Assembly: GCA_964355525.1 (NCBI GenBank)
Contig: CAYHDY010000005.1
Location: 1-39,242, forward strand
DNA: 39,242 nt
Source: XYB2-FULL-45-11 sp964355525
Lineage (GTDB): Bacteria > Patescibacteriota > Patescibacteriia > UBA9934 > GWF2-40-263
Direction: 5' to 3'
The notes under the pieces are model-generated. The model searched no databases. It was not told the origin of the DNA and saw nothing but the letters and a program-made list of their open reading frames with translations. A program made the position numbers and the translations under genes. Below are positions 37,636-39,242 of this stretch, one piece after another (the first letter of the stretch is position 1; each line of letters opens with the position of its first letter).

Positions 37636-39242
37636 ATGCGTATGACTAATGTCCGTTTAGGTTTAAGAAATTTCGCCGCCATTTTCTTCGTGGCTTTTTT
37701 TGCGGTAATAAGCATGATGTCGTTTGTACAGAATGCGAGAGCTGCAAGTGTTTACGCCGTTACTGAAGCCACGGCCACAGTCGGTACAGCTACGAATCTT
37801 GAAATCGAATATACCGTGGATACAGCCGTGGAGACGAACTGGGATAATGGAGATACATTAACAGTTCAATTGCCAGCCAATTTTCCAATATTGTCGGCAC
37901 TTACTTATACGGCTGAGTATGATACGGACACTACCGATAACGGTTCGGGAGAAACAGGAATTTCCCAAGGAGTCGGAAACGGACAGTACACCACAGATGG
38001 TGTTCGTACGTTGACGGTTAAATGGAATATTGCAGGATGGGGTGCGGTTGTTAATAATAGTTCAACTGTCCGTATTTCAGTTACTGCTGGAGCTTCTCCG
38101 ACATATGCAGATTCTACCTCTACATTTACGTTTGGTGGAGTAACTGCTGTTGGTCCAGATCCTTCCGGTACTGATAATGTTGACGTTTCAGCAGCTGTTA
38201 ATTCAGTATCCGTTGTCCTCAGTACAAACTCTGTTGTTGGTGCTACTGGATCCACAACAATTAACTTGACATCACCTTTTGCTCTTGATCCGGACGACAT
38301 AATTTCAATAGACTTTCCCGCTTACATTAATATCAGTGCAGTGGACGCGCAAGTAGCAACAGGAACCTTTGATGATGCTGGAGCAGTGATTACTTGTCAG
38401 GACACTGCACAAAATCTTACTTGTACGGTTTCTGTTGGAGCAACGGGCACATCAGGAACAATTATTTTGTCGGGCATTGTTTCCAGTTATGTAGGTTCAA
38501 CAGATATTGTTGAATCTGGAATTGTCGATGAAGGTGCTTTTCCTAATTTTATTGCTTCGGACACAGCTGTTCCGTTGACGGATGTCACCGCTGCAGACGC
38601 AGCTTCCGCTCTTGCGCTTGCAGGAAACTCTGTCGTCGGCGCAGCAGGAAACACAACACTCACCGTTACTGTACCGGTAGCAATGGCAAACACAGACACC
38701 ATTGCATTCACCGCACCAGCAAACTTGAATGTAAGTGGAGCAACCTACGTGAGCACCACATTTGCAGGAGGCGGAGCATTCGCTTGTGCCGTCGTCGGAC
38801 AAGTCGTGACCTGTACCGCAGATGGAGCGATTACCGCAGGAACCGGAACCATCGTGATGTCAGGAATTACTTCCATCTACGCAGCAACAACACAAACCAT
38901 TTCAAGCGTTGTCATCTATGACACATCTGCAACAGCAAACACAGCAACAGATGCAAGTGGAGCTGTAACAGACACAACCGCTGCAGACGCAGCTTCCGCT
39001 CTTGCACTTGCAGGAAACTCTGTCGTCGGCGCAGCAGGAAACACAACACTCACCGTTACTGNNNNNNNNNNNNNNNNNNNNNNNNNNNNNNNNNNNNNNN
39101 NNNNNNNNNNNNNNNNNNNNNNNNNNNNNNNNNNNNNNNNNNNNNNNNNNNNNNNNNNNNNATGCAAGTGGAGCTGTAACAGACACAACCGCTGCAGACG
39201 CAGCTTCCGCTCTTGCGCTTGCAGGAAACTCTGTCGTCGGCG
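37636..39242 (+). CDS. Large secreted surface protein with tandem Ig-like repeats (partial, contains scaffold gap)
   Basis: The frame is open from the ATG at 37636 to the gap at 39062 and resumes to the window end. Signal peptide (RNFAAIFFVAFFAVISMM, ending NARA, about 1-36), then a first beta-rich domain (about 37-190). A series of domains of about 130 residues follows, each with NSVVGAxGxTT at the start, two close cysteines (ITCQD...LTC; FACAV...VTC) and a SGI strand. The first repeat (about residue 190) is diverged. Those from 38587 onwards are almost identical (period 390 bp, AADAASALALAGNSVVGAAG). No SD. Probably an S-layer or adhesin-like cell-surface protein. Confidence 0.8.
   Translation, partial: MRMTNVRLGLRNFAAIFFVAFFAVISMMSFVQNARAASVYAVTEATATVGTATNLEIEYTVDTAVETNWDNGDTLTVQLPANFPILSALTYTAEYDTDTTDNGSGETGISQGVGNGQYTTDGVRTLTVKWNIAGWGAVVNNSSTVRISVTAGASPTYADSTSTFTFGGVTAVGPDPSGTDNVDVSAAVNSVSVVLSTNSVVGATGSTTINLTSPFALDPDDIISIDFPAYINISAVDAQVATGTFDDAGAVITCQDTAQNLTCTVSVGATGTSGTIILSGIVSSYVGSTDIVESGIVDEGAFPNFIASDTAVPLTDVTAADAASALALAGNSVVGAAGNTTLTVTVPVAMANTDTIAFTAPANLNVSGATYVSTTFAGGGAFACAVVGQVVTCTADGAITAGTGTIVMSGITSIYAATTQTISSVVIYDTSATANTATDASGAVTDTTAADAASALALAGNSVVGAAGNTTLTVTXXXXXXXXXXXXXXXXXXXXXXXXXXXXXXXXXXCKWSCNRHNRCRRSFRSCACRKLCRR
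38587..39242 (+). repeat. 390-bp tandem coding repeat
   Basis: ACCGCTGCAGACGCAGCTTC recurs at 38587, 38977 and 39188. The first two are 390 bp apart and differ by one base (G/A) over the opening roughly 90 bases; the third is displaced by the gap. Confidence 0.85.
39062..39161. other. Scaffold gap, 100 N
   Basis: Exactly 100 N, so a placeholder of unknown true size. If the 390-bp period holds, the missing length is 279 bp plus any multiple of 390; 100 bp would break the frame. Confidence 0.9.

Noticed and set aside
38587..39242. Regular repeats near the window end as a CRISPR array
   Set aside because: The repeat unit is 390 bp and keeps an open reading frame; it is a coding repeat.
1..39242. 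Alternative genetic code (UGA as Gly)
   Set aside because: Several genes end cleanly in TGA at terminators (for example 35234 and the DUF4407-like gene) and none needs UGA read-through.

Overview
The window looks like part of a Patescibacteria (Candidate Phyla Radiation, Parcubacteria-like) chromosome. The evidence is the gene content: DUF4012 envelope protein, lipid-linked sugar transferase, O-antigen-ligase/TPR protein, RNase J, short SecG, a VirB2-like Cys-rich membrane protein and a CCA-adding enzyme. Most housekeeping genes also lack a Shine-Dalgarno (SD) sequence and some appear leaderless. TGA serves as a stop codon, so the recoded Gracilibacteria/Absconditabacteria are unlikely. The lineage is inferred from content, not from a tree.

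Layout. 1-4303: envelope genes on the minus strand (partial membrane protein, DUF4012 protein, GT4 glycosyltransferase). 4405-9409: an array of 11 small, G+C-richer minus-strand genes of unknown function. The array has its own sigma-70-type promoter and an intrinsic terminator, nearly every gene has a strong SD, and three families of 5' leaders recur before different genes. It interrupts the glycan cluster, and AGGATCTTCG flanks it on both sides. 9425-14325: FkbM methyltransferase, two GT4 glycosyltransferases, a tRNA-like gene and a phosphoglycosyl transferase. 14433-17520: rnpB, trpS and a DUF4407-like membrane gene in the same G+C-rich, strong-SD style as the array. 17678-22428: RNase J, tRNA-Leu, peptide-binding lipoprotein-like protein, SecG, small basic protein. 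22484-29958 (plus strand): Dsb-like protein, Cys-rich VirB2-like protein, UvrA, secreted propeller-like protein. 30007-36817: L19, CMP-kinase-like protein, O-antigen ligase, RluD, small membrane proteins, tRNA-Ile(UAU), tRNA-Val(GAC), CCA-adding enzyme. 36866-37330: HicB/HicA. 37636 to the end: a surface protein with about 130-residue tandem repeats, broken by a 100-N scaffold gap.

The most unusual signals are two. First, the small-gene array is built as cassettes: dissimilar genes behind recurring structured leaders (156-bp two-hairpin units, roughly 55-65-bp CTCGACGTCGAG units, and a shorter third type). It resembles the modular promoter/stem-loop cassettes of large phages, but I recognise none of the proteins. 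Second, about 20 short palindromes of several families are scattered through the window. Many lie in frame inside conserved genes (uvrA, cca, a CMP-kinase-like gene, a glycosyltransferase, the DUF4012 gene) and add peptides such as RGLGTPPIT. They behave like the protein-coding palindromic elements known from Rickettsia.
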